Below, in pieces: positions 16,718 to 25,413 of a stretch of DNA of 64,000 nucleotides. The notes under the pieces were generated by a model. It was not told the origin of the DNA, searched no databases, and saw only the letters and a program-made list of their open reading frames with translations. Numbering within the stretch: position 1 is the stretch's first letter; every line of letters starts with the position of its first letter. Source of the stretch: Ignavibacteriales bacterium (GTDB lineage Bacteria; Bacteroidota; Ignavibacteria; Ignavibacteriales; Ignavibacteriaceae); assembly GCA_016709765.1 (NCBI GenBank), contig JADJMD010000014.1, forward strand, positions 310,001 to 374,000, given 5' to 3'. The position numbers and the translations under genes were made by a program.

Positions 16718-16718
16718 T

Positions 16719-17495
16719 CTAAATACCCATTGCTTCTATAAGAGTGTAAAGTTTGCTTTCATAATCCTGCAAAAGATTTTTTATTACATAAAGATATAAT
16801 GGCGTTGTTGAGGCAAGCATTAAAAGTCCTATACCAATTTTTAACGGTTGCGTTACAAAGAAAACTTGCATCTGTGGAATGATTCTGGAAACGATACCTT
16901 CTGCAATATGAATAAGAAAAAAAGAAACCATTATTGGCGAAGCAATCTTAACAGCAATTACAAATATTGAAGAAGCGTAAATAACAATTAAATCATACAC
17001 CGGTTTTGTTAATGTAAATTTACCAAGTGGTATAACGGAAAAAGAAAACTTGAGTGAACTTATTATGTAGTGATGCCCGTTAATTATAAAAAATATCATC
17101 AACGCACCGTAATAGAGAAATTCACCAATTATATTATTGCTTGCATCAGCACTTGGATTAAAAACTTCTGCCATAGTTAATCCCATATCAAATCCAACCA
17201 ATGTTCCCGCGTATGAAACGCCCCAGAAAACAAACTGAAGCATAAACCCAATAATCAATCCTGTTATTGCCTCTTTGATTGATAGAATAATAATCATATA
17301 TCCTGTTGGAACTGTAGTGATTACGTTTCTATCAATGGTTAAAAAAACTATGTATGCCAAAACCACTGAAAGAAATAATTTTGGAAGTGTTGGAACTACT
17401 TTGCTGCCGAAAATTGGAGATGTAATTAGTGCAGTAGAAATCCTTATGAAAATTAGAATAACTATTATAAAATCTACTATACCAAACATCTTCAT
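16719..17495 (-). CDS. fliR: Flagellar export channel protein FliR
   Basis: FliR is part of the FliP-FliQ-FliR export channel. The 258-residue product has about six hydrophobic segments and the FliR patterns RISTALITSPIFGSKVVPTLPKLFLSVVLAY, AGTLVGFDMGLTMAEVFNPSADA and NGHHYIISSLKFSFSVIPLG. The start ATG overlaps the stop codon of fliQ by four bases, indicating translational coupling. Confidence 0.97.
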   Translation of the reverse strand: MKMFGIVDFIIVILIFIRISTALITSPIFGSKVVPTLPKLFLSVVLAYIVFLTIDRNVITTVPTGYMIIILSIKEAITGLIIGFMLQFVFWGVSYAGTLVGFDMGLTMAEVFNPSADASNNIIGEFLYYGALMIFFIINGHHYIISSLKFSFSVIPLGKFTLTKPVYDLIVIYASSIFVIAVKIASPIMVSFFLIHIAEGIVSRIIPQMQVFFVTQPLKIGIGLLMLASTTPLYLYVIKNLLQDYESKLYTLIEAMGI

Positions 17496-17761
17496 CTTAC
17501 CAGTGTGATAAACATTGTAAAATATTTTTCAGTAAACGTTACCAGCGTGTCTATTATCCATGGTAAAAGAATAACAATTGTTAGAACAGTAAAAAATATT
17601 TTTGGTACGAAAGTTAAGGTCATTTCTTGTATTGATGTGGCGGCTTGAAATATCGAGACTACAATTCCAACAAACATTGCAACCGCTAGAATTGGAAGTA
17701 GAATTAAAAACGCGGTACTAAATGCGTCTTTCAAAATTTCAACAAGTAGTTCTTCTGTCAT
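17492..17761 (-). CDS. fliQ: Flagellar export channel protein FliQ
   Basis: FliQ is an 89-residue two-span membrane protein of the export channel. It carries the conserved pattern ALF-type first helix (ILKDAFSTAFLILLPILAVAMFVGIVVSIFQAATSIQEMTLTFVPKI) and the ending PWIIDTLVTFTEKYF. Length is exactly that of the family. It follows fliP by one base. Confidence 0.97.
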   Translation of the reverse strand: MTEELLVEILKDAFSTAFLILLPILAVAMFVGIVVSIFQAATSIQEMTLTFVPKIFFTVLTIVILLPWIIDTLVTFTEKYFTMFITLVR

Positions 17762-18526
17762 TTAAGCAAAACTCCTTACAACAGAACCGATTATTAGATT
17801 CCATCCATCAACAAGAATAAAAAGCAATATTTTAAATGGAAGTGAAACAAGCATCGGCGGAAGCATCATCATACCCATAGACATTAGAATACTTGAGATG
17901 ATCATATCAACCATTAGAAACGGAATGAACAAAAAGAATCCTATTATAAATCCAGTTCGTAATTCGCTTATAACAAAAGCAGGGATTACAATATAAGTTG
18001 GAAGTTCATTTCGATTCTTGGGTCTTGTCATATTAGCTAGTGAAATAAAAAGTCCAAGATCTTCATCTCTTACATTTCTAAACATAAATTCTCTTATTGG
18101 CTCAATACCTTTATTATAGGCTTCCTCAGTTGTTATCTTTTCATCCATCAAAGGTTTAAGTGCTTCTTCGTTAACTTTATTCCAGGTTGGCGCCATCACA
18201 AAAAAAGTAATAAAAAGTGCAACACCGGCTAATAGCTGTCCTGGTGGCATTTGCTGGGTACCGAGTGCACTTTTTAAAAAATGGAAAACAATGATTATTC
18301 TTAAATATGCAGTTGTCATAATCATTATAGATGGCGCCAACGCAAGAATGGTCATCAACAACAAAATTTGTAGTGTTACAGAAACATCCTGCGGATTGTC
18401 AGAACTTCCAACCTGAACATCAAGTTTAGGTAAGGGAAAGGATAGGCTTTGTGTTTGTTGCGCAAATGAGTTCGCAGCAAATAAAAAAATAAATGTTAAA
18501 ACTATATAAAGGTTTTTGTTTTTCAT
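17762..18526 (-). CDS. fliP: Flagellar export channel protein FliP
   Basis: FliP is the main pore-forming component of the export channel. The 254-residue product has a cleavable signal peptide (ending near SFAQQ), as usual for FliP, then membrane segments. Signature blocks are LLLMTILALAPSIMIMTTAYLRIIIVFHFLKSALGTQQMPPGQLLAGVALFITFFVM and IGFFLFIPFLMVDMIISSILMSMGMMMLPP. The start codon overlaps the fliO stop codon by four bases. Confidence 0.98.
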   Translation of the reverse strand: MKNKNLYIVLTFIFLFAANSFAQQTQSLSFPLPKLDVQVGSSDNPQDVSVTLQILLLMTILALAPSIMIMTTAYLRIIIVFHFLKSALGTQQMPPGQLLAGVALFITFFVMAPTWNKVNEEALKPLMDEKITTEEAYNKGIEPIREFMFRNVRDEDLGLFISLANMTRPKNRNELPTYIVIPAFVISELRTGFIIGFFLFIPFLMVDMIISSILMSMGMMMLPPMLVSLPFKILLFILVDGWNLIIGSVVRSFA

Positions 18527-18855
18527 CTGGGAAGAAATTTTTTAAAAACATCTGCAAAGTTTTGCGAGGGCAGATTTGCTGAATCGTTTATAATATCTGT
18601 TTCATCAGCATCAATTTCTTTTAATAAAGAAATATTGTTTTCGCTAACACCGAGAATTAATAATTTATCTTTTACTTTTACAACCGATAAGAATTTTTTT
18701 GGCATTATCATCTGGTTGTTGATAACCTTTATATCAAGTAAAGTATTCCCACCGCGTTTAAATGAATATCGTTTGACAAATACAAGTAGTCCGTAAAGCA
18801 TTCCACAGATAAGCAGCAGCGGAAAAATTAGTTTTACTATTTCAAAGAATGACAT
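18523..18855 (-). CDS. fliO: FliO-type export assembly protein
   Basis: FliO helps FliP assemble into the export channel. The 110-residue product has one N-terminal membrane segment (about 5-26) and a small beta-rich cytoplasmic domain with LDIKVINNQMIMPKKFLSVVKVKDKLLILGVSENNISLLKEID, the usual FliO pattern (L-I-LGVT-type segment). The gene lies between fliN and fliP, its standard position. Sequence conservation in the family is low, so position supports the call. Confidence 0.88.
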   Translation of the reverse strand: MSFFEIVKLIFPLLLICGMLYGLLVFVKRYSFKRGGNTLLDIKVINNQMIMPKKFLSVVKVKDKLLILGVSENNISLLKEIDADETDIINDSANLPSQNFADVFKKFLPR

Positions 18856-18857
18856 AA

Positions 18858-19265
18858 TCAGATTGCCTTTAGGCGATTTGAAACATCAACAAGATTTACT
18901 ATTCTGATTCCGAAGTGCTTATCTATAACCACAACTTCGCCTTCAGCAATTTTCTTGTTGTTAACAAAAATATCCACCGGTTCACTTGCTAATTTATCAA
19001 GCTCAATTACATAACCGCGTTCTAGTTCAAGTATTTCTTTAATTTGCATTTGAGTTCTACCGAGCTCAATGTAAATACTTAATTGCAAGTCTTTCAGAAA
19101 GCTTAACTTTTCCATCGAGTCATTTCCACTGAATCTTGATTCTTCAAACTCTGGTAGCTCTGCTTCATTTATGGATTTTACTTTTCCGTTACCGTTTCTA
19201 CCGTCTTTATTTGAGCTTTCATAATCTTTCAACGATTCTTCCCCTTGTTTTAATACTTCTTCCAT
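18858..19265 (-). CDS. fliN: Flagellar motor switch protein FliN
   Basis: FliN forms the lower C ring with FliM and takes part in export. The 135-residue product has a charged N-terminal half and a SpoA domain at about residues 60-133 (LKDLQLSIYIELGRTQMQIKEILELERGYVIELDKLASEPVDIFVNNKKIAEGEVVVIDKHFGIRIVNLV), the best-conserved part of FliN. It lies directly after fliM with a 12-base gap. Confidence 0.96.
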   Translation of the reverse strand: MEEVLKQGEESLKDYESSNKDGRNGNGKVKSINEAELPEFEESRFSGNDSMEKLSFLKDLQLSIYIELGRTQMQIKEILELERGYVIELDKLASEPVDIFVNNKKIAEGEVVVIDKHFGIRIVNLVDVSNRLKAI

Positions 19266-19277
19266 CGCAGACTTTCC

Positions 19278-20252
19278 TTAGTATGAATTATTGTTTAATA
19301 AATTTTTTGTAATCTTAATTGCTTTATGATTGTTTGAAATTCCGGGATGACCATAAAACAAAACTTTGTTGTAAACTCTTACAATGTGCTCATCTTGTAT
19401 CTTGTTATCCAAAACTATCACATCACCTTTTTTAAGGTCAGAAAAATCTTTAATTGAAATTGATGATTTCCCCAGTTCGACAGTTAGCGGCACATAGGTA
19501 TGATTTAAATGTTTACTTAATATATCTTTAGTTGTTTTGCCTTGGTTTTTATTCGGTCTAGATGAAGATAGTTTTTGTGAAGACATTTTTGCAAGAATAG
19601 AATCAAATGCAAATGTTGCAAAACATAAGTTCATCAGATATGTTTCTTCACCAAAAGAAAATTCAAACGAGATCAGCAGTACTGATTCGTTTGGGGAGGT
19701 AAGCTGAACAAAATCAATATCCGGCTCAAAGTGATCCACCACGAAATCCATATTATCTATTATCTGCCAGGTTTTTTTTAGATCATGCATAACCTTTTCA
19801 ACTATTGAACTTAAAACTTTTTGCTCAATTAGTGTAATGTTGTTGCTTTGTTTTTTACTGGAACCATTACCGCCAAGCAGCCTATCCACAAGGGTTAACG
19901 CAAGATCGGCATTAAGTTCTAATATTCCTTTTATGTCTGTGTTTTTTATCTGGAAAGTATAAAGACAAGCAGGATTGGGAACAGAAAGCACATACTCTGA
20001 ATAATAAATCTGATCAATTGTATTAACTTTTATATTTACAACTGTCTGAAGTTTTGTAACAAGAAAAGAACTTAAGCTTTCTGCAAAGTTTTCGTGGATG
20101 TTTCTTATTGTACGCAGTTGAGTTTTAGAAATTCTGTTTGGCAATCTAAAATCATAAGGAATTACTTCATCCTCAACTTGCACTTGCGGAACAGATTCTC
20201 CCCCGCTTTGTAACAGCGCATCTATTTCTGATTGTGATAATACTTCTGACAT
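19278..20252 (-). CDS. fliM: Flagellar motor switch protein FliM
   Basis: FliM connects FliG to FliN and is the docking site for phospho-CheY. The 324-residue product starts with the CheY-binding peptide LSQSEIDALLQ. It then has the CheC-like middle domain (YDFRLPNRISKTQLRTIRNIHENFAESLSSFL, and GGNGSSKKQSNNITLIEQKVL) and a C-terminal SpoA domain (TYVPLTVELGKSSISIKDFSDLKKGDVIVLDN). All family parts are present at normal length. The docking peptide closely resembles the last residues of the CheZ protein encoded in this window. Confidence 0.97.
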   Translation of the reverse strand: MSEVLSQSEIDALLQSGGESVPQVQVEDEVIPYDFRLPNRISKTQLRTIRNIHENFAESLSSFLVTKLQTVVNIKVNTIDQIYYSEYVLSVPNPACLYTFQIKNTDIKGILELNADLALTLVDRLLGGNGSSKKQSNNITLIEQKVLSSIVEKVMHDLKKTWQIIDNMDFVVDHFEPDIDFVQLTSPNESVLLISFEFSFGEETYLMNLCFATFAFDSILAKMSSQKLSSSRPNKNQGKTTKDILSKHLNHTYVPLTVELGKSSISIKDFSDLKKGDVIVLDNKIQDEHIVRVYNKVLFYGHPGISNNHKAIKITKNLLNNNSY

Positions 20253-20265
20253 AATTTTAGATTGA

Positions 20266-20832
20266 TTACTGAATAATAAATTTGCTGAAATAAATATTAT
20301 TTACTTTTGATCCGGGCATCTGAACAGCAAGATTTTTTAGAATCTCTGTTTTTAAAGTATCCCTGTAAGTTGAACTGCCAAGCTGAGTTGTATTTTTACT
20401 TGATAGGACACTTATGATTGCGTCTTTAACAATGACTTGTTTTTCTTCCAATGTTTTTTTGGCTTCTTCAGTTTCAACCGAAAGACCAAGACTTGCCAGC
20501 AGAAGCATTTTGCCATTTGTTTGTGCGGGGTTTACAATCATATCATCAACAGAAAAAATTAAACCACCTGTGTTACCTTCAGCATTTTTATTTTCTGCCT
20601 CACCTGAGTGACCATTGTTGGATTCTTCTTTTGTTTCTCCTGTTTTGTCTGCTTCTTTTTGAGCAATTGTATGACCTCCTGTTAAAAGAACATTTGCAGT
20701 TATAAAGTAAACCGCTACCAATTGCACAATAAAGATGGGTAATCCAATCATTAAAATTTTTGGATTGAACATAGACGATTTAGTTTTCGCCTGAATGATT
20801 TCCGGGGGTGTATTTGTATTTTCTTCTGCCAT
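20266..20832 (-). CDS. fliL: Flagellar basal-body-associated protein FliL
   Basis: FliL surrounds the stator units and affects torque. The 188-residue product has a short cytoplasmic N-terminus, one membrane segment (about 26-48), an Asn/Glu-rich linker, and a periplasmic domain with LIFSVDDMIVNPAQTNGKMLLLASLGLSVETEEAKKTLEEKQVIVKDAIISVLSSKN and VNNIYFSKFIIQ at the end. These are the FliL hallmarks. It is the first gene of the long fliL-flgL operon. No ribosome-binding site precedes the ATG at 20832, and a sigma-54-type promoter only about 15 bases upstream suggests a nearly leaderless message. Confidence 0.93.
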   Translation of the reverse strand: MAEENTNTPPEIIQAKTKSSMFNPKILMIGLPIFIVQLVAVYFITANVLLTGGHTIAQKEADKTGETKEESNNGHSGEAENKNAEGNTGGLIFSVDDMIVNPAQTNGKMLLLASLGLSVETEEAKKTLEEKQVIVKDAIISVLSSKNTTQLGSSTYRDTLKTEILKNLAVQMPGSKVNNIYFSKFIIQ

Positions 20833-20846
20833 AATGGTAAGTCAGT

Positions 20847-20862
20847 TGCAACCGATATGCCA
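20847..20862 (-). promoter_or_regulatory. Candidate sigma-54 (-24/-12) promoter of the fliL operon
   Basis: The minus strand reads TGGCATATCGGTTGCA, matching every defined position of the sigma-54 consensus TGGCAYRNNNNTTGCW, including GG-N10-GC. The predicted start of transcription is near 20836, only about four bases before the fliL ATG. The absence of a ribosome-binding site before fliL fits such a short leader. Confidence 0.65.
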
Positions 20863-20930
20863 TTAAAGATTTGGGTGGAAATTGAGAAAAGAAGCAAATA
20901 AGAAAAGATTTTGTGGTTAATATTATGCAG

Positions 20931-21026
20931 ATGGGTAAAAAGGATTAAATTGTAGGACGATTAAAGTCCTAGCAAAAAGTATAATGAAAATTCATAGATG
21001 CTGATACCCAGCCTGGCTTTACCCAT
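20931..21026. promoter_or_regulatory. Dyad-rich region between fliL and the lipoprotein gene
   Basis: A perfect nine-base inverted repeat (ATGGGTAAA at 20931-20939 and TTTACCCAT at 21018-21026) encloses two smaller dyads: TAGGAC/GTCCTA (20953-20971, seven-base spacer) and GCTG/CAGC (21000-21012). Relative to the predicted fliL start this lies roughly 95 to 190 bases upstream, where binding sites of sigma-54 activators usually are. It could instead fold as a branched RNA if transcribed. Only the symmetry is seen; the role is inferred. Confidence 0.45.
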
Positions 21027-21122
21027 TAAAAAAATAACATAAAAATACATTGATTATAAATGAACGTTTACTACATTAATACCAGCTTATAAATTGTTTT
21101 TCTTATAATCTAAGGGGATTTT

Positions 21123-23198
21123 ATGAAATCAATAGTTTTATTTGCAATTGCTCTTATCGCCTTAATTACTTTAAGTTCTTGTGAATACAATCCCGTCGAA
21201 CCTTACGATTTAACACCCAAGGTGTCAATTGTACGTCCCATTAATAACTCTTCAGTGTCTGATTCTATTACGGTTCAAATTCTTGTTAATAATATTGATG
21301 CAAAACGAGTTGAGCTATTCTTTGATCATTATGTAATAGATAATGCTGTTTTTCAAAAACCTCCTTATGAATATTTTATTGATTGTAGATGGTATGAGGA
21401 AGGAAGCCAGCATATTCTACAAGCAAAGGCTTATAATCAATCCGGTAAAGTTATTGAATCGGATTACACTATTTTTAATATTTATAGGTTTATGCCGAGT
21501 AGTCTGAATGCACTTTTAACTTCCGATACAACTATTTCTCTTAGCTGGTCAGACAATTGCAAATTTGAAACAGGATTTGAACTTGAACAAGCGATAGATG
21601 ATTCTAATTTTATTAAGATTGCTTTACTTGATTCAAATGTTACAACTTACACTATCCATGGAAATTTTGAAACGGAAAAAAAATATTTCTTTCGGGTTAG
21701 AGCTTTAACTGAAAATCAATTTAGTGGTTACTCTAATATCACCCAAGCCTCTATACAATTATTTACTCCCGTTAATCTACGCGCTTCTTCAATTACTGAT
21801 ACCTCTATAGTTTTAAATTGGGATGACAATAATACTTTTGAAAAGGGATATGCTATTTCCGAATTTTCAAATGGAACGTATAATGTTATAAGAATACTAC
21901 CTGCCGGAACTAACTCTTTTATTTATTATAAACAGTTTTATATTTATAATCAATATAAGTTTGCAATTCACGCTATAAGGGACAATTATTTCTCTGATAA
22001 AGGATATTTTCAACCAGTTCTAATTTCATTCCTCCCACCAACTGAACTGACTTTCGAACACAATTCCCAATCGTCAGTAAAATTAAAATGGAATTATAAT
22101 ACTACTTTTGAAAAAGGTTTTATCATTTATCGTACGGACGATCAGAATGTTTTTTCAGAAATCGGAAGAGTGGGTAAGAACTTTATTGAGTATGTTAGCA
22201 GTAACTTGGACACTAGTAAATCTTATCTGTATAAAGTATCTGCATATACAGATGGTAATACTTCGGGTTCGACAAATGTCATCAAAGTATTTTTTGGGAA
22301 AACCATTTCATTAAATAAAAAAATTCAAGTCCCTTATGGAATTTCTGAAGCTGTTGTAAGTAATGATTTTTCAATTGCGGCTTTTGGTGGATATATTTCT
22401 AACGGGGTTTGTATTAGAATAATAAAAGTATCTGATGGAAGTATTATTAGAACTTTTTTAGGTGACAGTACTGATCAGATATTTGAACGGCTTACAATAA
22501 GTCCAGATAATAGGTTCGTGGCAGGCATTGGTAATTATCATACTTTATTGGTTTTTGATATCTCAACTGGTCTTTTAGTTAAAAAATTAGATCTTATTAC
22601 TTCTCCAAATTATATTAAATATAGTAGTGATGGTAAATTTTTAATTATGGAAAGAAATAACAAATTAAGATTCTACAATACTACAACCTGGTCATGGGAA
22701 GATCGTATGATTTTCAATGACGACTCATATTGCTTGACGATTGATAATATCGATCAATATGTTGCAGCAGGATTTTATAATTCTGATGCTAAGATATATA
22801 ACTATCAGACCGGTGCTTATGTGCATGATATTTCAGAATCTTTCAGAACATTTGCTCTCAAATATAATCTTAATAATAAGAAACTATTCTTTTCAGCATA
22901 TGGTTCTCTAAAAATCTTAGATATTAATTCTAACACTATCACTAGACAACTAGACAACATAGGGGCTGTAAATAATTTTGATGTTACAGATGATGAAGAT
23001 TTAGTAGTCTTTACCGGCGGTGACGGAATCTCTTTCTGGAATACGCAAAAAAATAAACATTATAGAGTACCTTTTGACAACGATACATTTCGTGAAGTTT
23101 ATATAAGCCCTGATAATAATACATTGTTTGCAAGAGAATTTTTTAAAAGTTATGTTTTATGTGATTTAGAATATAAATGGCTATTGGATACTAACTAG
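21123..23198 (+). CDS. Lipoprotein with fibronectin type III modules and a beta-propeller-like domain
   Basis: This is the only plus-strand gene. The 691-residue product has a lipoprotein signal with lipobox LSSC (Cys20). Next come an Ig-like segment (PKVSIVRPINNSSVSDSITVQILV) and three fibronectin type III-like repeats of about 90 residues, each with the pattern SISLSWSDN or SIVLNWDDN followed by F-E-x-G-F/Y. The last 300 residues form WD/YVTN-type repeats (for example LTISPDNRFVAGIGNYHTLLVFDISTGLL), probably a beta-propeller. It is likely attached to the outer membrane and binds protein or carbohydrate; no catalytic motif is visible. AAGGGGAT precedes the ATG. It has no evident link to the flagellum apart from position. 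Confidence 0.85.
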   Translation: MKSIVLFAIALIALITLSSCEYNPVEPYDLTPKVSIVRPINNSSVSDSITVQILVNNIDAKRVELFFDHYVIDNAVFQKPPYEYFIDCRWYEEGSQHILQAKAYNQSGKVIESDYTIFNIYRFMPSSLNALLTSDTTISLSWSDNCKFETGFELEQAIDDSNFIKIALLDSNVTTYTIHGNFETEKKYFFRVRALTENQFSGYSNITQASIQLFTPVNLRASSITDTSIVLNWDDNNTFEKGYAISEFSNGTYNVIRILPAGTNSFIYYKQFYIYNQYKFAIHAIRDNYFSDKGYFQPVLISFLPPTELTFEHNSQSSVKLKWNYNTTFEKGFIIYRTDDQNVFSEIGRVGKNFIEYVSSNLDTSKSYLYKVSAYTDGNTSGSTNVIKVFFGKTISLNKKIQVPYGISEAVVSNDFSIAAFGGYISNGVCIRIIKVSDGSIIRTFLGDSTDQIFERLTISPDNRFVAGIGNYHTLLVFDISTGLLVKKLDLITSPNYIKYSSDGKFLIMERNNKLRFYNTTTWSWEDRMIFNDDSYCLTIDNIDQYVAAGFYNSDAKIYNYQTGAYVHDISESFRTFALKYNLNNKKLFFSAYGSLKILDINSNTITRQLDNIGAVNNFDVTDDEDLVVFTGGDGISFWNTQKNKHYRVPFDNDTFREVYISPDNNTLFAREFFKSYVLCDLEYKWLLDTN

Positions 23199-23252
23199 TA
23201 ACAAACTGAGTTAGAAAATATTATGGATATAATTTTAAATCCTTTAACAAAA

Positions 23253-23277
23253 AAAGGGAGCTTATTAAGCTCCCTTT
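23253..23277. terminator. Bidirectional intrinsic terminator between the lipoprotein gene and flgE
   Basis: A perfect 11-bp stem AAAGGGAGCTT/AAGCTCCCTTT with a three-base loop lies between two convergent genes. On the minus strand it is followed by seven T residues, so it ends the flgB-flgE operon well; on the plus strand it is followed by TTTATT and can also end the lipoprotein transcript. Confidence 0.9.
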
Positions 23278-23299
23278 ATTAACTACTATTTAAGAAATA

Positions 23300-24934
23300 T
23301 TATCTAACTAAGTTTGTTATTTCCTGAAGTAATGTATCTGATACAGTTACAATTCTTGCACTTGATTGGAATCCACGTTGTGCTACAATCATTCTGGTAA
23401 ACTCTTCTGATAAGTCCACATTAGATTGTTCAAGAGCGCCTGATTGAATTGTTGTTCCAGTTGATTCCCCTGGTGCACCAATTAACGGATCACCTGTGTT
23501 TGCAGAAACCGTAAACATGTTGTCACCAACACTAATCATTCCGTTTAAATTCGGAAACGTTGCAACCAAGATCTGTGCAAGTTGTCTTGATTGACCATTA
23601 GAGAACACTCCAACTATGTATCCGTATTGATCAATATTTATATTTGATAATGAAGCAGCTGAAGATCCGTTTTGTGTTAGTGCAGAGACAACTGAACTTG
23701 AAGAAGTTTGTGTTACACCTGTGAAATTATCACCTAGACTAAGGACGATATTCTGTGAACTTGCACCACCTGTTGGTGTAAAAGTAACAACTGGTGGGTT
23801 TGGAGATATTGCGTTGATTGAACCATCAGGATTAAATGAAATTGTTCCTGTATTTCCTGACAATGTACCATCAGCAGAAGGAACACTCGAACTCCAGTTC
23901 CAGTTATTATTAGATGTTTTTGTAAACTTTAATGTTAAAGTATGTGCAGAACCCAATGAGTCAAATATTGTTACAGACCCTGTTACAATAGTTGGATCAC
24001 GATTATCATCAACATTAGATGCTAATGAATTTGAATTTGCTGTTTGTGTAACGGCAACAGGGTCATACGAAAAATTAATTCCTAATGTTGCATTCGTAAT
24101 GCCTATTGGTGTGGGGGCACCACCATTCATTGTAAGCATGTCACCTGTAGCTGGATCAAAAACTACCACAGCTGTTGTTGGCGCAACAACTGCAGCACCG
24201 GAAGAATTTAACAATTGATATGTCATATCATATGTATCGGCAGCAGTTTTTGTATATGTAACTTCAAATGTATAAGCGTTACCATTTTCATCATAAATTG
24301 TATTCTGATCTGTGACGGAATCGCCAACCAATAAAGCAGAGTTAATATTACCAGTTTGTAAGTATTCTTCAGATCCTGTAAGACTTGACGAACTATCTAA
24401 ATTGCCCCCCCAGGAAATATCTGTGGTTGCAACTGCTGGTAATCTTAAATTAGAATCGATTATAATATCTTCAAGATAGTTTCCGGGAGGTACACTTCCT
24501 TCGGTATTTGCAACTTTACCCTGTACAATGGCACCATTAGATGAGTTTACTAATCTGCCTTCTGCATCAAAAATAAATGCACCGGCTCTGGAATAAAATC
24601 TTTCGCCGTTATTATCCAGAACAAATAGTCCTTTACCTTGCAGTGCTAGATCTGTGGTTGTGCCTGTTCCTTCGAATGTACCTTGAGTCCAGTTACGATC
24701 AATTGAATTCATTTTCATTCCAAGGCCGATCTGGAATGTATTAGTTCCACCACCGGTTTCTGTTGGGTTAGAACCATAGCGGACAACTTTGTTAAAAGTA
24801 TCACTAAAAGTAATTCGTGATCCTTTATAACCAATTGTATTTACGTTAGCAATATTGTTGCTAATTACGTCCATCATTGCTTGATGGTTGCGAAGACCGG
24901 AAACACCGGAGAAAAGAGAATTTATAAGAGACAT
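23300..24934 (-). CDS. flgE: Flagellar hook protein FlgE
   Basis: FlgE builds the hook. The 544-residue product has the N-terminal signature SLINSLFSGVSGLRNHQAMMDVISNNIANVNTIGYKGSRITFSDTF and the C-terminal GALEQSNVDLSEEFTRMIVAQRGFQSSARIVTVSDTLLQEITNL. An inserted, Thr/Ser/Asn-rich middle makes it longer than the roughly 400-residue enteric hook protein. The start has a strong ribosome-binding site (AGGAGG at 24940-24945), the strongest in the operon, as fits a highly produced protein. It is the last gene of the basal-body/hook operon. Confidence 0.97.
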   Translation of the reverse strand: MSLINSLFSGVSGLRNHQAMMDVISNNIANVNTIGYKGSRITFSDTFNKVVRYGSNPTETGGGTNTFQIGLGMKMNSIDRNWTQGTFEGTGTTTDLALQGKGLFVLDNNGERFYSRAGAFIFDAEGRLVNSSNGAIVQGKVANTEGSVPPGNYLEDIIIDSNLRLPAVATTDISWGGNLDSSSSLTGSEEYLQTGNINSALLVGDSVTDQNTIYDENGNAYTFEVTYTKTAADTYDMTYQLLNSSGAAVVAPTTAVVVFDPATGDMLTMNGGAPTPIGITNATLGINFSYDPVAVTQTANSNSLASNVDDNRDPTIVTGSVTIFDSLGSAHTLTLKFTKTSNNNWNWSSSVPSADGTLSGNTGTISFNPDGSINAISPNPPVVTFTPTGGASSQNIVLSLGDNFTGVTQTSSSSVVSALTQNGSSAASLSNINIDQYGYIVGVFSNGQSRQLAQILVATFPNLNGMISVGDNMFTVSANTGDPLIGAPGESTGTTIQSGALEQSNVDLSEEFTRMIVAQRGFQSSARIVTVSDTLLQEITNLVR

Positions 24935-24963
24935 TTTAACCTCCTAAGGTTTTTAGTTCTAAT

Positions 24964-25016
24964 CGTTCAACTTCAGTCAGTCAGTTGAACTGGGCGTCCT
25001 TAAAAGGTCCCGCCCG
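24964..25016 (-). promoter_or_regulatory. Two-hairpin leader upstream of flgE
   Basis: The 99-base gap before flgE contains two stable stems, unusual for this operon of overlapping genes. One is GTTCAACT/AGTTGAAC (24965-24990, ten-base loop made of CAGT repeats). The other is GGGCG/CGCCC (24992-25015) with an inner CCT/AGG extension. Neither is followed by a T run, so they do not look like a terminator. They could protect or regulate the flgE message; this is an inference. Confidence 0.5.
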
Positions 25017-25033
25017 TAGTTAATTAATATTTT

Positions 25034-25408
25034 TTAAGTTGCAAAAACTACGCTGTCGATATTTGTAAAAACATTTTCCTTACTATCTGCAATCGACATA
25101 GCAGTAATAACTGTTTTATTTGGAATGTTTACAATAAACGCTGTTGCGTTCATCATTACAAGTGAATCTTTTGATCCTTTCAATTCTGCTCTTTCAACAG
25201 CAGTATTGATTTTTAACATTTCTTCATCACTTAGTTCAATATTTCTTTCTTCCAATCTTTTAAGAGCATGCGACGAGAATTTTACTTTCTCCAGCTCTTT
25301 CTGAAAGATTGATTCAAAACTATCACCTGGACTTTTTATCCTGGGATTGCTTCCGTTGTAATCACCAATGGGAACAAACGGAACGCTTATTCCATTAATT
25401 TCCGGCAT
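25034..25408 (-). CDS. TIGR02530-type flagellar operon protein
   Basis: The 124-residue protein matches the small flagellar operon protein family TIGR02530. It has FESIFQKELEKVKFSSHALKRLEERNIELSDEEMLKINTAVERAELKGSKDSLVMMNATAFIVNIPNKTVITAM and the ending VFTNIDSVVF. The family lies between flgD and flgE in many Gram-positive, spirochaete and other operons, as here. Its molecular role is not established to my knowledge; it is thought to assist hook assembly. It has no signal peptide or membrane segment. Confidence 0.85.
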   Translation of the reverse strand: MPEINGISVPFVPIGDYNGSNPRIKSPGDSFESIFQKELEKVKFSSHALKRLEERNIELSDEEMLKINTAVERAELKGSKDSLVMMNATAFIVNIPNKTVITAMSIADSKENVFTNIDSVVFAT

Positions 25409-25413
25409 TTGTT

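Noticed and set aside
20931..21026. Known riboswitch (c-di-GMP class I, TPP, cobalamin) upstream of fliL
   Set aside because: The consensus sequences of these classes that I can recall are not present, and the region lies upstream of the predicted fliL transcription start.
21104..21109. TATAAT upstream of the lipoprotein gene
   Set aside because: It lies only about 14 bases before the ATG, so transcription would start inside or after the ribosome-binding site.
23721..24218. Open plus-strand frame of 165 codons opposite flgE
   Set aside because: It mirrors the low-complexity middle of flgE, has no ribosome-binding site, and has no recognisable protein pattern.
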